The translations under genes were made by a program, and so were the position numbers. The notes under the pieces are model-generated. The model was not told the origin of the DNA. It did no database searches and saw only the letters and a program-made list of their open reading frames with translations. This document shows, one piece after another, positions 1-8,103 of a stretch of 64,000 nucleotides of DNA. How positions within the stretch are numbered: the stretch's first letter is position 1; each line of letters begins with the position of its first letter. The stretch is from Chlorobiaceae bacterium. GTDB lineage: Bacteria > Bacteroidota > Chlorobiia > Chlorobiales > Chlorobiaceae. The stretch spans positions 19,126 through 83,125 of the forward strand of contig JAAXXR010000002.1 in assembly GCA_013334335.1 (NCBI GenBank), written 5' to 3'.

Positions 1-160
1 ACTCGAGGTGGATCAGTTCGTAGACGCCGAGGCAGCCGTGACAGCAGAAGCGCCTGGTCTCGGTGCCGATGGTTGCCGTGACGGCCGAAGCTGCAGAAAC
101 CTCCTGCAGGCAATGGTCACAGCGAAGCTGTCCGGCAGCTGTCTTGTCAGTCGCGGACAT
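1..160 (-). CDS. ccoI: CcoI/FixI copper-transporting P-type ATPase, N-terminal fragment
   Basis: This reading frame is absent from the ORF track because it runs off the window edge. Translating the reverse strand from an ATG at 160 gives about 53 residues with a CDHC pair followed by RFCCHGCLGVYELIH. That is the N-terminal cysteine-rich metal-binding module of cbb3-oxidase-associated P1B ATPases (FixI/CcoI), which move copper for cytochrome oxidase assembly. The ATPase core lies outside the window. The start overlaps the end of the preceding FixH/YtkA-like gene by 14 bp, and the gene is last in a ccoG-ccoH-x-ccoI series, the usual place for ccoI. Family assignment rests on the N-terminal motif and context only. 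Confidence 0.75.
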   Translation of the reverse strand, partial: MSATDKTAAGQLRCDHCLQEVSAASAVTATIGTETRRFCCHGCLGVYELIHLE

Positions 161-575
161 TGAAGGTGAACGAGGGGTTCGCGAGTTCCGGACTGAGGAG
201 GGTCACCCGCCATCGGGTACGTCCGCTCATGCATTTGACAATGATTCCTTTGCCTTCCCAGGTACCGTAAGTATTCTGCTTTATGGCCAGCTGGTTCCTG
301 CCCATGACCATGCCCGGCATGCTGAGGTCCAGCAGCAGGGTAGAGGGCAGGCCTTCACCGGGGGTGATGGTCACCCTGAAGGTCAGTTCAGCCATGTGCC
401 TGACCGGTTTCGGGTCGATCTCGAGCGTCACCTTCCGGTTGCCGGCCTGTTTCGTGCATGGCCCGGTATGGATGGCCGTGCAGTCGGCGGGTTCAGCACT
501 GGCTGCAGCCGTACTCGTCTGGAGCAGGAAGAGCAGGATCGCAACACGGTGCAACGTGATGCTCCATGTTTTCAT
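147..575 (-). CDS. FixH/YtkA-like secreted protein in the cbb3 assembly operon
   Basis: About 142 residues. I chose the ATG at 575 rather than the track start at 593 because it gives an ATGA overlap with the stop of ccoH and leaves a clean signal peptide (KTWSITLHR followed by a hydrophobic core and an Ala-rich cleavage region). The mature part is beta-rich, with PGMVMG and GTWEGKGIIVKCMSG resembling the YtkA/FixH-like fold, and two cysteines sit near the N-terminus (DCTAIHTGPC). It lies between ccoH and ccoI and so probably works in periplasmic copper handling or oxidase assembly. The exact function is unknown; it may be a second, diverged FixH copy. Confidence 0.7.
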   Translation of the reverse strand: MKTWSITLHRVAILLFLLQTSTAAASAEPADCTAIHTGPCTKQAGNRKVTLEIDPKPVRHMAELTFRVTITPGEGLPSTLLLDLSMPGMVMGRNQLAIKQNTYGTWEGKGIIVKCMSGRTRWRVTLLSPELANPSFTFNVRD

Positions 576-1009
576 TCGACGTCGTAGAACCATGATCTGC
601 TGGTTTTAATCTGCTTGTCGCCCAGATCCAGCCGCACAAGCCATTTGCCTTTGGCGGGGAAGTGTGCTGTCGTTTCATACACACCTGGGGAGGTTTCGAG
701 CAAACGGGTCGAAACGTCGTGTTCTTTTGTCGACACGCTGCCAAAAAACAGGCGGGCGTCCGCATTCCGGAGCGGTTTGCCGTGTTCTGTCAGCGTGAAC
801 CTGACGGTGTTGCTTCCGGTCTGGAGCCTCTCCGGAGCGGCCACTTCGAAACCGAGCCGTTTTTCGGCGTCCTTCGTCCTGAACCAGGCGTTGCCTTTTT
901 CAAAGTAGTCGTTTTCAACCAGACCTTCGGAATTCCGGTAGGCGACGGTGATGCCACAGGCCATGGCGAAAAGAAAGAGGGCGTAAAGCCCGACGATAAA
1001 AGGCTTCAT
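572..1009 (-). CDS. ccoH: CcoH/FixH cbb3 oxidase assembly protein
   Basis: A 145-residue protein with one N-terminal membrane anchor (residues about 5-24) and a periplasmic FixH domain. The juxtamembrane stretch SEGLVENDYFEKG matches the FixH signature in which a short helix contacts the oxidase. FixH/CcoH is needed to assemble or stabilise cbb3-type cytochrome c oxidase. The start overlaps ccoG by 4 bp (ATGA), so the two are probably translationally coupled. Length is typical for the family. Confidence 0.88.
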   Translation of the reverse strand: MKPFIVGLYALFLFAMACGITVAYRNSEGLVENDYFEKGNAWFRTKDAEKRLGFEVAAPERLQTGSNTVRFTLTEHGKPLRNADARLFFGSVSTKEHDVSTRLLETSPGVYETTAHFPAKGKWLVRLDLGDKQIKTSRSWFYDVE

Positions 1010-2121
1010 AGAAATCCGGTGGTCTTGCTGATCGAGATGCCGTTGCCTTCAAGGGTAAGGGTGACCTGATCACGCTTTGAAGCAGCCTTCAGCAGCAGTT
1101 TGCCACGGGCGACTCCGTACGGAACTATCCTGAGCGAATGATCCCCGATGACCGTAACGCCTTCAGAAGTAGAGAGCTCAAGGTCAAGCACCTTGCCGCT
1201 ATTGTTGTATATGGTGTAGCTGTATCGGTTCAGGCCGGCCGGCAGGGGTTCCTGGATCCTGTTGACCATGAAGTCCACCCCGGGACGCATGGCGATCAGG
1301 AGTGCGAGCAGGAGCGCGGAAGCCACCGTGATGCCGCCAAGAAGGTAGAATTTGGGTCGAAGGATTTTTCCCCTGAAGTTCGGGAAGGGCGGAAGCCCTC
1401 GCTTGCTGCTTTTCTTCCAGCAGGCATCGATACACTCGGTGCAGGCGATGCAGCGATTGCTGAGCCCCTGCTTGATGTCGATGCCGACCGGGCAGGCACG
1501 CACGCAGTCGTCACATTTCATGCAGGTGGCGTCGCGTGACTTGTCGTATTCGATCACGAGCGTCTCGCTGTCGAACAGGGAGTTCTGCATCATGGCATAG
1601 GGGCAGATCGAGGTGCAGAAGTGCCTGCCGAGTGTGGCGAGTTCAAGCCAGACCGTTGCCCAGAGGACGAAGAAGAATCCTGCTATCAGCGGCGACGAGA
1701 AGAGTTGCCGTATTGCGTCGAAGGGCGGCACGAAATACCAGATCATGGTCATCGCGACAAGCGCCGAAACCGGGACAAGGATCAGTTTCTGTATGGAGTT
1801 CCGGTGTTTGCGCCCGAAGACTGAGGCCAGGCTTTCGGTGAGGTCGAGCAGCACGGTCTGGGGGCAGAGCCATCCGCACCAGATGCGTCCGAAGATCACG
1901 GTGACCATGGCGATGAAGAGCAGCAGGAAGAGGGTAGCCGCCAGAATGAGGTAGAATTCGCCGATCCGGATGACCGTTCCGAAAAAGTAGAGGTTCAGTT
2001 CGCCGACATCGAACCGGAGTGCACTCTGACCGTTGATCCTGAGGAAGGGAAGAGCGGTCAGGAGCAGGGCCTGGAGGATTTCGACCGTTCTTCTGTAGCG
2101 TTTCCAGATGATCTGCTTCAT
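1006..2121 (-). CDS. ccoG: CcoG/FixG polyferredoxin, cbb3 copper-reductase/assembly factor
   Basis: A 371-residue membrane ferredoxin. The N-terminal half has several transmembrane helices with a WCGWLCPQ motif typical of the NapH/CcoG family. Two 4Fe-4S motifs follow (CMKCDDCVRACP and CIACTECIDAC, about residues 200-245), and an Ig-like C-terminal domain comes after another membrane helix. CcoG is known to assist copper delivery to CcoN by reducing Cu(II). It is separated from ccoP by about 200 bp containing a strong hairpin, so it may have its own promoter. Downstream it overlaps ccoH. Confidence 0.92.
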   Translation of the reverse strand: MKQIIWKRYRRTVEILQALLLTALPFLRINGQSALRFDVGELNLYFFGTVIRIGEFYLILAATLFLLLFIAMVTVIFGRIWCGWLCPQTVLLDLTESLASVFGRKHRNSIQKLILVPVSALVAMTMIWYFVPPFDAIRQLFSSPLIAGFFFVLWATVWLELATLGRHFCTSICPYAMMQNSLFDSETLVIEYDKSRDATCMKCDDCVRACPVGIDIKQGLSNRCIACTECIDACWKKSSKRGLPPFPNFRGKILRPKFYLLGGITVASALLLALLIAMRPGVDFMVNRIQEPLPAGLNRYSYTIYNNSGKVLDLELSTSEGVTVIGDHSLRIVPYGVARGKLLLKAASKRDQVTLTLEGNGISISKTTGFL

Positions 2122-2284
2122 GGTACTGCCTTGGGCAATGGTGGAGGTCTTTACAGTTATTCATATAGCCCCGGTGTTCAACCAGGGGGTTCAAGCGGCT
2201 CGAGCATACAAGATGCGCACATGTCCGGGGACCGAGTCCCTCTCGAATGCACGCCGGTGATTTCCCTGCCGGGTTCTCATGAGA

Positions 2285-2320
2285 CGCCGTCGCCCCGGTA
2301 TGTTTCCCGGGGCGACGGCG
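2285..2320. terminator. Strong 14-bp hairpin between ccoP and ccoG
   Basis: A perfect 14-bp inverted repeat (CGCCGTCGCCCCGG and its complement) with an 8-nt loop sits 8 bp beyond the ccoP stop codon. It has no obvious T-run, so it may be an attenuator or mRNA-stability hairpin separating the highly expressed structural genes from the assembly genes, rather than a complete intrinsic terminator. Confidence 0.6.
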
Positions 2321-2327
2321 GTGGCGG

Positions 2328-2789
2328 TTATTTCCTCAGGCTCTGGAGGAATGCGATGAGCTTGTAGGCCTTTTCGTTACCCAACTGTTGCTGGAAGGGC
2401 GGCATGCCGTTCGGGCGTCCCAGCGAGATCGATTCGAACATCTTGTCAGGTGTCGAACCGTATTTGAGGTTGCCCTTGAGGTTCGGGCCGATTCCGCCGC
2501 TGGCATCGGCCATATGACAGGCAGCGCATGATGCGGCGTACTCGGCCTTGCCTTCGGCAATCGCGCCGGCGTTGCCGATGTACTTGCCCGGGTCGGCGGT
2601 TGCTGAAGCGGTGGCTTTCTCGCCGGCTTTCATCTCCTGTTCGAACTCCCTGTAGAATGACCAGCCGGAGATCGCCGGGGTATAAGATACGATATACCAG
2701 ACCAGAAAGACGATCATGCCGAAAAAGAACGCCAGCCATCCTTTCGGGATTTTGTTGTGGCCTTCCTGCGGTATTCCGGAATCGTTCAT
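2328..2789 (-). CDS. ccoP: CcoP-type cbb3 oxidase subunit, single-heme form
   Basis: A 153-residue membrane-anchored cytochrome c. The N-terminus has a FixP-type segment and one transmembrane helix (about residues 17-36, GWLAFFFGMIVFLVWYIVSY). It is followed by one heme c site, CAACH at residues 88-92, and a likely axial Met in NGMPPF. Canonical CcoP is about 300 residues with two hemes, so this is a short single-heme version. It follows ccoQ in the ccoNOQP order and should carry electrons to CcoN via CcoO. A plain membrane cytochrome c is the alternative, but operon position and the N-terminus favour CcoP. Confidence 0.85.
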   Translation of the reverse strand: MNDSGIPQEGHNKIPKGWLAFFFGMIVFLVWYIVSYTPAISGWSFYREFEQEMKAGEKATASATADPGKYIGNAGAIAEGKAEYAASCAACHMADASGGIGPNLKGNLKYGSTPDKMFESISLGRPNGMPPFQQQLGNEKAYKLIAFLQSLRK

Positions 2790-2842
2790 GTGAGTCTCCT
2801 CCTGATGTTACTTGAACTGTTACAGTTGTCCTGCATACCCCA

Positions 2843-2986
2843 TCAATCGTCGTCGCGGAGCATTCTGAGCTTGGGTTCTTCGACCTCCTGCCTCCGGGCG
2901 GGGTTGTAGTAGTAGATGATGATGCCCGCCATCACGACGGCCAGGGAGATGGTGAAGACGGTATATGCGATCGCCTGGAAACTCAT
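2843..2986 (-). CDS. ccoQ: CcoQ/FixQ small cbb3 oxidase subunit
   Basis: A 47-residue protein too short for the ORF track. It starts MSFQAIAYTVFTISLAVV, has one transmembrane helix and then a charged tail (IIYYYNPARRQEVEE). This is the FixQ/CcoQ architecture; the YNPxRR segment after the helix is typical. Its ATG overlaps the ccoO stop codon (ATGA, 2983-2986), and it lies between ccoO and ccoP, the standard ccoQ position. CcoQ helps stabilise the CcoN-O-P complex. Confidence 0.85.
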   Translation of the reverse strand: MSFQAIAYTVFTISLAVVMAGIIIYYYNPARRQEVEEPKLRMLRDDD

Positions 2987-3654
2987 TGCCTTGCCTCCAT
3001 GGATTTGACGTCGCGCCCGAGCTTCTGCATGTAGGCCACGATGGCGTCCATTTCGGTCAGTTCACCTCTCAGTCCGGCCGGTGTCACCAGGTCACGCGTC
3101 TCCCTGGAATCGTACTCGGGAGCGGTGACTTTCGCTTTGTACTCGGCGATCTGCTGCTTCACCTGCTCCTCCGTATACCCGTAACCGAGGGTCGAGGTCT
3201 TTTTGAACGAGATGGAGGTGTCGAGCCGGTTGGCGGCGAGCCATCCATAGGGAGGCATGTTCGACAGGGCGAACATGCTCTGCGGACTCTGCATGTGCTT
3301 GTAGTGCCAGGAATCGGGATATTTCCCGCCGACACGGTTCAGGTCCGGACCGGTACGACGTGATCCCCAGAGGAACGGACGGTCCCATGCGAACTCTTCG
3401 GCCTTGGAATACTCGCCAAACCTGAGTACCTCGGTCCTGAGCGGGCGGACCGTCTGGGTGTGACAGTTGTTGCACCCTTCGCGCATGTAGATGTCGCGCC
3501 CCTCCTGCTCGATGGCCGTATAGGGCTTCACAAAAGCGCTGACCGGCTGGGTCGAAGGCAGGAACATCGGCACGAACACCGTGACCACCGTGCCGATGAG
3601 GATGACCAGCGCCGACACGACCGCAAAGACAACCGGTTTTGAATAGATCCCCAT
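2983..3654 (-). CDS. ccoO: CcoO, monoheme cytochrome c subunit of cbb3 oxidase
   Basis: A 223-residue protein with an N-terminal membrane anchor (residues about 7-32) and one heme c motif, CNNCHTQTVRP, at residues 61-65. CNxCHTQTVRP and the downstream GSRRTGPDLNRVGG are signatures of CcoO/FixO. SNMPPYGW supplies the likely distal Met. Length matches the family. It follows ccoN after 30 bp and overlaps ccoQ by 4 bp. It passes electrons from CcoP to the catalytic subunit CcoN. Confidence 0.95.
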   Translation of the reverse strand: MGIYSKPVVFAVVSALVILIGTVVTVFVPMFLPSTQPVSAFVKPYTAIEQEGRDIYMREGCNNCHTQTVRPLRTEVLRFGEYSKAEEFAWDRPFLWGSRRTGPDLNRVGGKYPDSWHYKHMQSPQSMFALSNMPPYGWLAANRLDTSISFKKTSTLGYGYTEEQVKQQIAEYKAKVTAPEYDSRETRDLVTPAGLRGELTEMDAIVAYMQKLGRDVKSMEARQ

Positions 3655-3684
3655 GATTCAAGCTCCTTGTTGAGATTTGATGGT

Positions 3685-5076
3685 TTACGCTTCTGCGGTT
3701 TCAGGCTGCTTCCTTGCTGTCTGGAGCACATTCCATGCAAAGATGAGGATGCCGATGAAGTAGACGATCCCGGCGCCGAAGCGCATGCGGTAATAGGGAT
3801 AGAGCGATGTCAGGCCGTCGAGGAAATTGTACATGAGCGAACCGTCAGGGTTGGTGGCCTTCCACATCGCCCCCTGCTGGATGCCGCCGATCCACATGGT
3901 GATGGTCCAGGTGAGCTGGCCGATAAGTATGAGCCAGAAGTGGATATTGGCAAGCTTGATGCTGTACAGATCGCGGCCGCTGATTTTGGGAATCATGTAG
4001 TAGAACGAAGCCGAAATGATCATGGTCACCCAGCCCATGGTGCCCATATGGACATGGCCGACCACCCAGTCGGTGTAATGGAAGAAGGCGTTCAGCGTCC
4101 TGAGGCCCTGCAACGGACCCTGGAGGGTCTGGAGGCCGTAGAAGGTGATGCCGATGATGAAGAACTTGGTCAGGTAGTTCGACCGCATCTGGTCCCAGTT
4201 GCCCTGGAGGGTGTAATAGCCGTTCACGACCGAGCCCCACGATGGGGCGATCAGGAAGATGCTGAAGGCGATCGCCACGGTCTGGATCCACTCCGGCAGA
4301 GGGGTCAGCATGAGATGGTGTGCGCCGGTCCAGAGGTAGGCGAAGATCAGCGACCAGAACGAGACGATCGAGAGGCGGTGGCTGTAGATCGGCAGGCCGG
4401 TGGCCTTGGGAAGGAAGTAGTAGAACATGGCCAGCACCGGCACGGTGAAGATGAACCCCACGATATTGTGCCCGTACCACCACTCGACGTTGGCGTCGTT
4501 GGCTCCTGCATAGAGGCTGTAGGACTTCGTGAGGGAGACCGGGATTGCGAGGTTGTTCACGATATAGAGCACGGCGACGGTCACAGTCATGGCGACCAGG
4601 TACCAGAGGGAGATGTACATCTGCTTCTCCTGGCGCTTGACGAGGATGGCGAACACGTTGATGGCGAACATCACCCACATGATCACCACACCGATGTCGA
4701 GTGGCCATTCAAGCTCGGCGTACTCCTTGGTGGTGTTCATGCCGGCCATGAGGCTGACGGCGGCTGCAGCTATGGCGAGGTTGAAGACGTAGAGGTGTGC
4801 CTTGGCGAGTTTCGGGAAAGGGAGCGGAGTGCGGGTGAGGCGTTGCAGCATGTAGTACGCCGTCGCGAAGATGCCCGACATGCCGAAGCCGACGCCAAGG
4901 CCGTTGGTGTGCACGACGCGCAGTCGGCCGAAGCTCAGCCATGGCGTGATGTTCAGCGAGGGATTGAACATCTCGAAGGCTATCCAGAGGCCGATGAGGA
5001 GGCCGACAATGAGCCATAACAGTGCTGAATAGGCAAAACCCCGAACAATCGAATAATCGTAACCGGTGTCTTTCAT
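3685..5076 (-). CDS. ccoN: CcoN, catalytic subunit of cbb3-type cytochrome c oxidase
   Basis: A 463-residue integral membrane heme-copper oxidase subunit with about twelve helices. The VVHTN segment (near residue 56) supplies a low-spin heme ligand. WYGHN, AYLWTGAHH and HYTDWVVGHVHMG supply the CuB and high-spin heme histidines. The Tyr of AYLW aligns with the His-crosslinked active-site tyrosine of known CcoN, so the enzyme looks catalytically complete. It is first in the ccoNOQP operon and should reduce O2 with high affinity. In an anaerobic phototroph this most likely removes oxygen (inference). Confidence 0.95.
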   Translation of the reverse strand: MKDTGYDYSIVRGFAYSALLWLIVGLLIGLWIAFEMFNPSLNITPWLSFGRLRVVHTNGLGVGFGMSGIFATAYYMLQRLTRTPLPFPKLAKAHLYVFNLAIAAAAVSLMAGMNTTKEYAELEWPLDIGVVIMWVMFAINVFAILVKRQEKQMYISLWYLVAMTVTVAVLYIVNNLAIPVSLTKSYSLYAGANDANVEWWYGHNIVGFIFTVPVLAMFYYFLPKATGLPIYSHRLSIVSFWSLIFAYLWTGAHHLMLTPLPEWIQTVAIAFSIFLIAPSWGSVVNGYYTLQGNWDQMRSNYLTKFFIIGITFYGLQTLQGPLQGLRTLNAFFHYTDWVVGHVHMGTMGWVTMIISASFYYMIPKISGRDLYSIKLANIHFWLILIGQLTWTITMWIGGIQQGAMWKATNPDGSLMYNFLDGLTSLYPYYRMRFGAGIVYFIGILIFAWNVLQTARKQPETAEA

Positions 5077-5280
5077 GCCCTCCTCCTGGGATATGGTTGA
5101 GAAAAATGGTAGAGACGGGTGTCTGGGCAGTTATGATAAGGAGCTACTACGAACTAAGCAATAGTGGCATCTGCTCACAATTTACGAAACAATTCGAGAT
5201 ACAACCAAGGTAAAAAAAGATATCAAGTCCTGATGAAAGAATGGGTTGGGGGATTGAACCGGGAGGAGGGGGGCGTTTCC

Positions 5281-5310
5281 AAAAAAAGAAACCCCGGCGA
5301 AGCCGGGGTT
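5281..5310 (-). terminator. Intrinsic terminator of the mtnA operon
   Basis: Read on the minus strand, a 9-bp stem AACCCCGGC/GCCGGGGTT with a 3-nt loop is followed by TTTCTTTTTTT. It lies 26 bp beyond the mtnA stop codon, a textbook Rho-independent terminator that separates mtnA from the ccoN promoter region. Confidence 0.88.
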
Positions 5311-5335
5311 GTACAGGAGGGCCGAACGGTCGAGG

Positions 5336-6400
5336 TCACTCGTTGCAGATGCGGGCGAGCGATTCGTTGTAGTTTCCGACGACAGCCTCTTTTTCGGTGA
5401 TGATGCCGCGGATGAGCGTGCCGGGGGTGACATCGAACGCGTAGTTCAGCACCGGAGTGGTCGGTGTTGCGACCTGGGTGCCGAAGATCGTGCGGAGTTC
5501 GTCGGCGCTCCGCTCCTCGATCGGGATCAGCGAACCGTCGGAGAGGGTGATGTCGATGGTCGACACCGGGGCCGCGATGTAGAACGGTATGCCGTGGTGG
5601 CGCGCGCTGACGGCGTGGGCATAGGTGCCGATCTTGTTTGCCGTGTCGCCGTTTGCCGTGATGCGGTCGGCACCCACGACGGCGAAGTCGATCTTGCCCT
5701 GATGCATGATGAATGCCGACGATGAATCCGAGATCGAGACGAACGGGATCCCGTCGTGCTCCAGTTCCCATGCGGTCAGGCGGAGACCCTGCAGGAGCGG
5801 GCGGCTCTCGGAAGAGATGACCCGTTCGATCAGGCCCTCCTGCCACGCGAGCCGGATCACGCCAAGTGCCGTGCCGGTGCCGCAACAGGCCAGGGTGCCG
5901 GTATTGCAGTGGGTCAGCACGTTGAGCTTACGGGTTTTCAGCACGTCGGCGAAGTCGCGCTTGAGCAGTTCGACGCCGTTGCGCGAGATGCGGTCGCAGT
6001 TGTCGATTTCGTCCTTGTGGATCTTGCAGGCCTCGGCGGTCATTTTAGCGAAAAGCTCCTCAAGGGTGTCCTGCGTGAAGTTGGCCTCATAGACGGACTT
6101 GATCTTTTTCGTGGCGAAAAAGAGGTTGACCGCCGTCGGGCGCGAGGCTTCGACGTCGGCGATGAGCTTTGCAAACCAGGCCGGAAACTCCTCTTTGGTT
6201 CCCTTGAATTCGTTGATGCCAAGGATGACCGTGTAGGCGGCGGAAGCCCCGATCAGCGGAGCGCCCCGGACGGCGAGGGTCTTGATGGCTTCGATGGCCT
6301 CCTGGTGGTCTCTGGTCTCGACATGGAGCTCCTGCAGCGGGAGGTAACGCTGGTCGAGGTAACGGAACTTGCCGTCAGAAAATGAGATGGCGTCGATCAT
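5336..6400 (-). CDS. mtnA: S-methyl-5-thioribose-1-phosphate isomerase
   Basis: A 354-residue member of the eIF2B-like MtnA family, which isomerises methylthioribose-1-phosphate to methylthioribulose-1-phosphate in methionine salvage. The catalytic Cys lies in NTGTLACCGTGTALG and the catalytic Asp in VVGADRITANGD; the N-terminal RGAPLIG phosphate-binding segment is present. It sits 27 bp downstream of a purine/MTA phosphorylase gene and shares its transcript. The pair links MTA phosphorolysis to MTR-1-P isomerisation. Confidence 0.93.
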   Translation of the reverse strand: MIDAISFSDGKFRYLDQRYLPLQELHVETRDHQEAIEAIKTLAVRGAPLIGASAAYTVILGINEFKGTKEEFPAWFAKLIADVEASRPTAVNLFFATKKIKSVYEANFTQDTLEELFAKMTAEACKIHKDEIDNCDRISRNGVELLKRDFADVLKTRKLNVLTHCNTGTLACCGTGTALGVIRLAWQEGLIERVISSESRPLLQGLRLTAWELEHDGIPFVSISDSSSAFIMHQGKIDFAVVGADRITANGDTANKIGTYAHAVSARHHGIPFYIAAPVSTIDITLSDGSLIPIEERSADELRTIFGTQVATPTTPVLNYAFDVTPGTLIRGIITEKEAVVGNYNESLARICNE

Positions 6401-6427
6401 GTGTTGTTGGTATCGTTCCGGTTTGAA

Positions 6428-7249
6428 TTAAAGGTTTGCCACGACGTTCCTGAAGATGGTGGTCATCTTGGGCTCGGCATGGTTGGAGACCTCGATGATC
6501 TCTTCGATGCCAACCGGCACGAGGCAGTCAGGGAAGCACTCGTCGGTGACGATGGACATGCCGAAGACCTCGGTTCCCTGATGCACGGCCGCGATCACTT
6601 CGGGAACGGTCGACATGCCAACCACATCGGCGCCGAGCGCCCTGAGCATGCGGTATTCGGCGCGGGTCTCGAGGCAAGGACCCGTGACGGCGACGTAGAC
6701 GCCGCGCTGCACCTTGATGCCGTTCTCAAGCGCAACCTTTTCGGCGATGTCGAGGATCCTGGGCGAGTAGGGTGCGCACATGTCGGGGAAGCGCGGCCCC
6801 AGTTCAGGGTCGTTGGGCCCGATGAGCGGGTTGGTGCCGAGCAGGTTGATATGGTCGTCGATCAGCATGATGTCGCCTTTGCGATATCCGGGGTTCATTC
6901 CTCCGCAAGCGTTGGTGATGCCGAGCGTCTTGACGCCGAGCTGTTTCATGACCCTGACCGGAAAGACGATCTGCGTCATCGAATAGCCTTCGTAAAAGTG
7001 GAATCGACCCTGCATGGCGACGACCTTCTTGCCGGCCAGAGTGCCGAAAATCAGCTTGCCGTGATGGGTCTCAACGGTCGAGATCGGGAAGTAGGGGATG
7101 TCGGCATAGTCGAGCGAGAACTCGACTTCAATCTCCTTGACCAGACCGCCAAGGCCGGTGCCGAGCACGATGCCGACCGGGTACTCCTCGCTGGTTTTTT
7201 TCCTGATGAACGCTACGGCTTCCCTGATTTTCTGCCTTTGTTCGGTCAT
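6428..7249 (-). CDS. Purine nucleoside / methylthioadenosine phosphorylase
   Basis: A 273-residue trimeric-type PNP-family enzyme. Visible motifs are GTGLGG (phosphate loop), THHGKL, GRFHFYEGY, TNACGG and GMSTVPEVIAA. The base-recognition segment reads IVTDECFPD: Asp where inosine/guanosine phosphorylases usually have Asn, as in MTA phosphorylases. Since mtnA follows in the same operon, the physiological substrate may be 5'-methylthioadenosine. PunA-type activity on purine nucleosides cannot be excluded, so I give no gene symbol. Confidence 0.85.
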   Translation of the reverse strand: MTEQRQKIREAVAFIRKKTSEEYPVGIVLGTGLGGLVKEIEVEFSLDYADIPYFPISTVETHHGKLIFGTLAGKKVVAMQGRFHFYEGYSMTQIVFPVRVMKQLGVKTLGITNACGGMNPGYRKGDIMLIDDHINLLGTNPLIGPNDPELGPRFPDMCAPYSPRILDIAEKVALENGIKVQRGVYVAVTGPCLETRAEYRMLRALGADVVGMSTVPEVIAAVHQGTEVFGMSIVTDECFPDCLVPVGIEEIIEVSNHAEPKMTTIFRNVVANL

Positions 7250-7409
7250 GATATGCCCTGTTGTTTGTTGGTTTGATAAATCGGCCCGGAAAAAGACTTT
7301 TAATATAAGCTCTGGTGGGGAGAGATGGAAACGGGTGGCAGAGGAGTTGCTAATGGATAATGGATACTGTCAGGAGGGGATCTCCCGATATTTTTCATCG
7401 ATCAACGGT

Positions 7410-8099
7410 TTATCTCCAGCCGAAGATGGCGGTGCCGATACGGATCATGGTCGTCCCCTCCATGATCGCCTCTTCGAAGTCCTGGCTCATGCCCATGGAG
7501 AGTTCGGTGAGCAGGTGGGGATCCGGCGCCGCGTGTTTCAGCTGCTCAAGGCATTCGCGAAGTTCTGCGAACTCCCGGCGGGCCTGGCTTGGGTCGGGCG
7601 ATGCGATCGTCATGAGGCCGCGGAGCCTGATGTTGGGAAGGGTGAAGCACGCCTCGGCAGCAGTCGTGAGCGTCACGGGGTCGATGCCATACTTGGAGCT
7701 CTCCCTGGAAACGTTCACTTCGAGGAGGAAGTCGATGTCGATGCCGTGCTGAACGGCGCGCTTCGAGAGCTCTTCGGCCGTGGAAACCTTGTCGATGCCG
7801 TGGATCATCGCTACCTTTCCGGCGACCTGACGAATCTTGTTGGACTGCAGGTGACCGATGAAGTGCCATGAGAGCGGTAGTTCCGCAAGTTGCGGGTCGT
7901 CCAGTTTTTCGAGGAACTCCTGGACATAGCTCTCCCCGAACTCCTTCTGGCCGGCCTCCCAGGCGGCTCTGACCGCGGTTGCGCTCTTGGTCTTGGAGAC
8001 AGCGATCAGGCGGACCTCTTCAGGCCGCCTGCCTGCCGTGCGGCAGGCAGTTTCGATCTGTTCCCGGACAGCGGCGAGGTTCTCGGCGATGCTCTCCAT
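7410..8099 (-). CDS. yggS: YggS-type PLP homeostasis protein
   Basis: About 229 residues from the ATG at 8099 (MESIAENLAAVREQI). The longer track frame upstream of this Met is out-of-frame overlap with the cyclophilin gene. The YggS/COG0325 family binds pyridoxal phosphate through the Lys of AVSKTKS; FGESYVQE, WHFIGHLQSNK, LRGLMTIA and ELSMGMSQDFEEAI are family hallmarks. The gene starts 4 bp after the cyclophilin stop codon, so the two are cotranscribed. The protein controls PLP and amino-acid pool balance rather than acting as a classical enzyme. Confidence 0.92.
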   Translation of the reverse strand: MESIAENLAAVREQIETACRTAGRRPEEVRLIAVSKTKSATAVRAAWEAGQKEFGESYVQEFLEKLDDPQLAELPLSWHFIGHLQSNKIRQVAGKVAMIHGIDKVSTAEELSKRAVQHGIDIDFLLEVNVSRESSKYGIDPVTLTTAAEACFTLPNIRLRGLMTIASPDPSQARREFAELRECLEQLKHAAPDPHLLTELSMGMSQDFEEAIMEGTTMIRIGTAIFGWR

Positions 8100-8103
8100 C
8101 GTC

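Noticed and set aside
3667-5019. 450-residue plus-strand ORF
   Set aside because: It is the antisense shadow of ccoN, full of His/Asp/Gly from high-GC codons; ccoN has clear homology.
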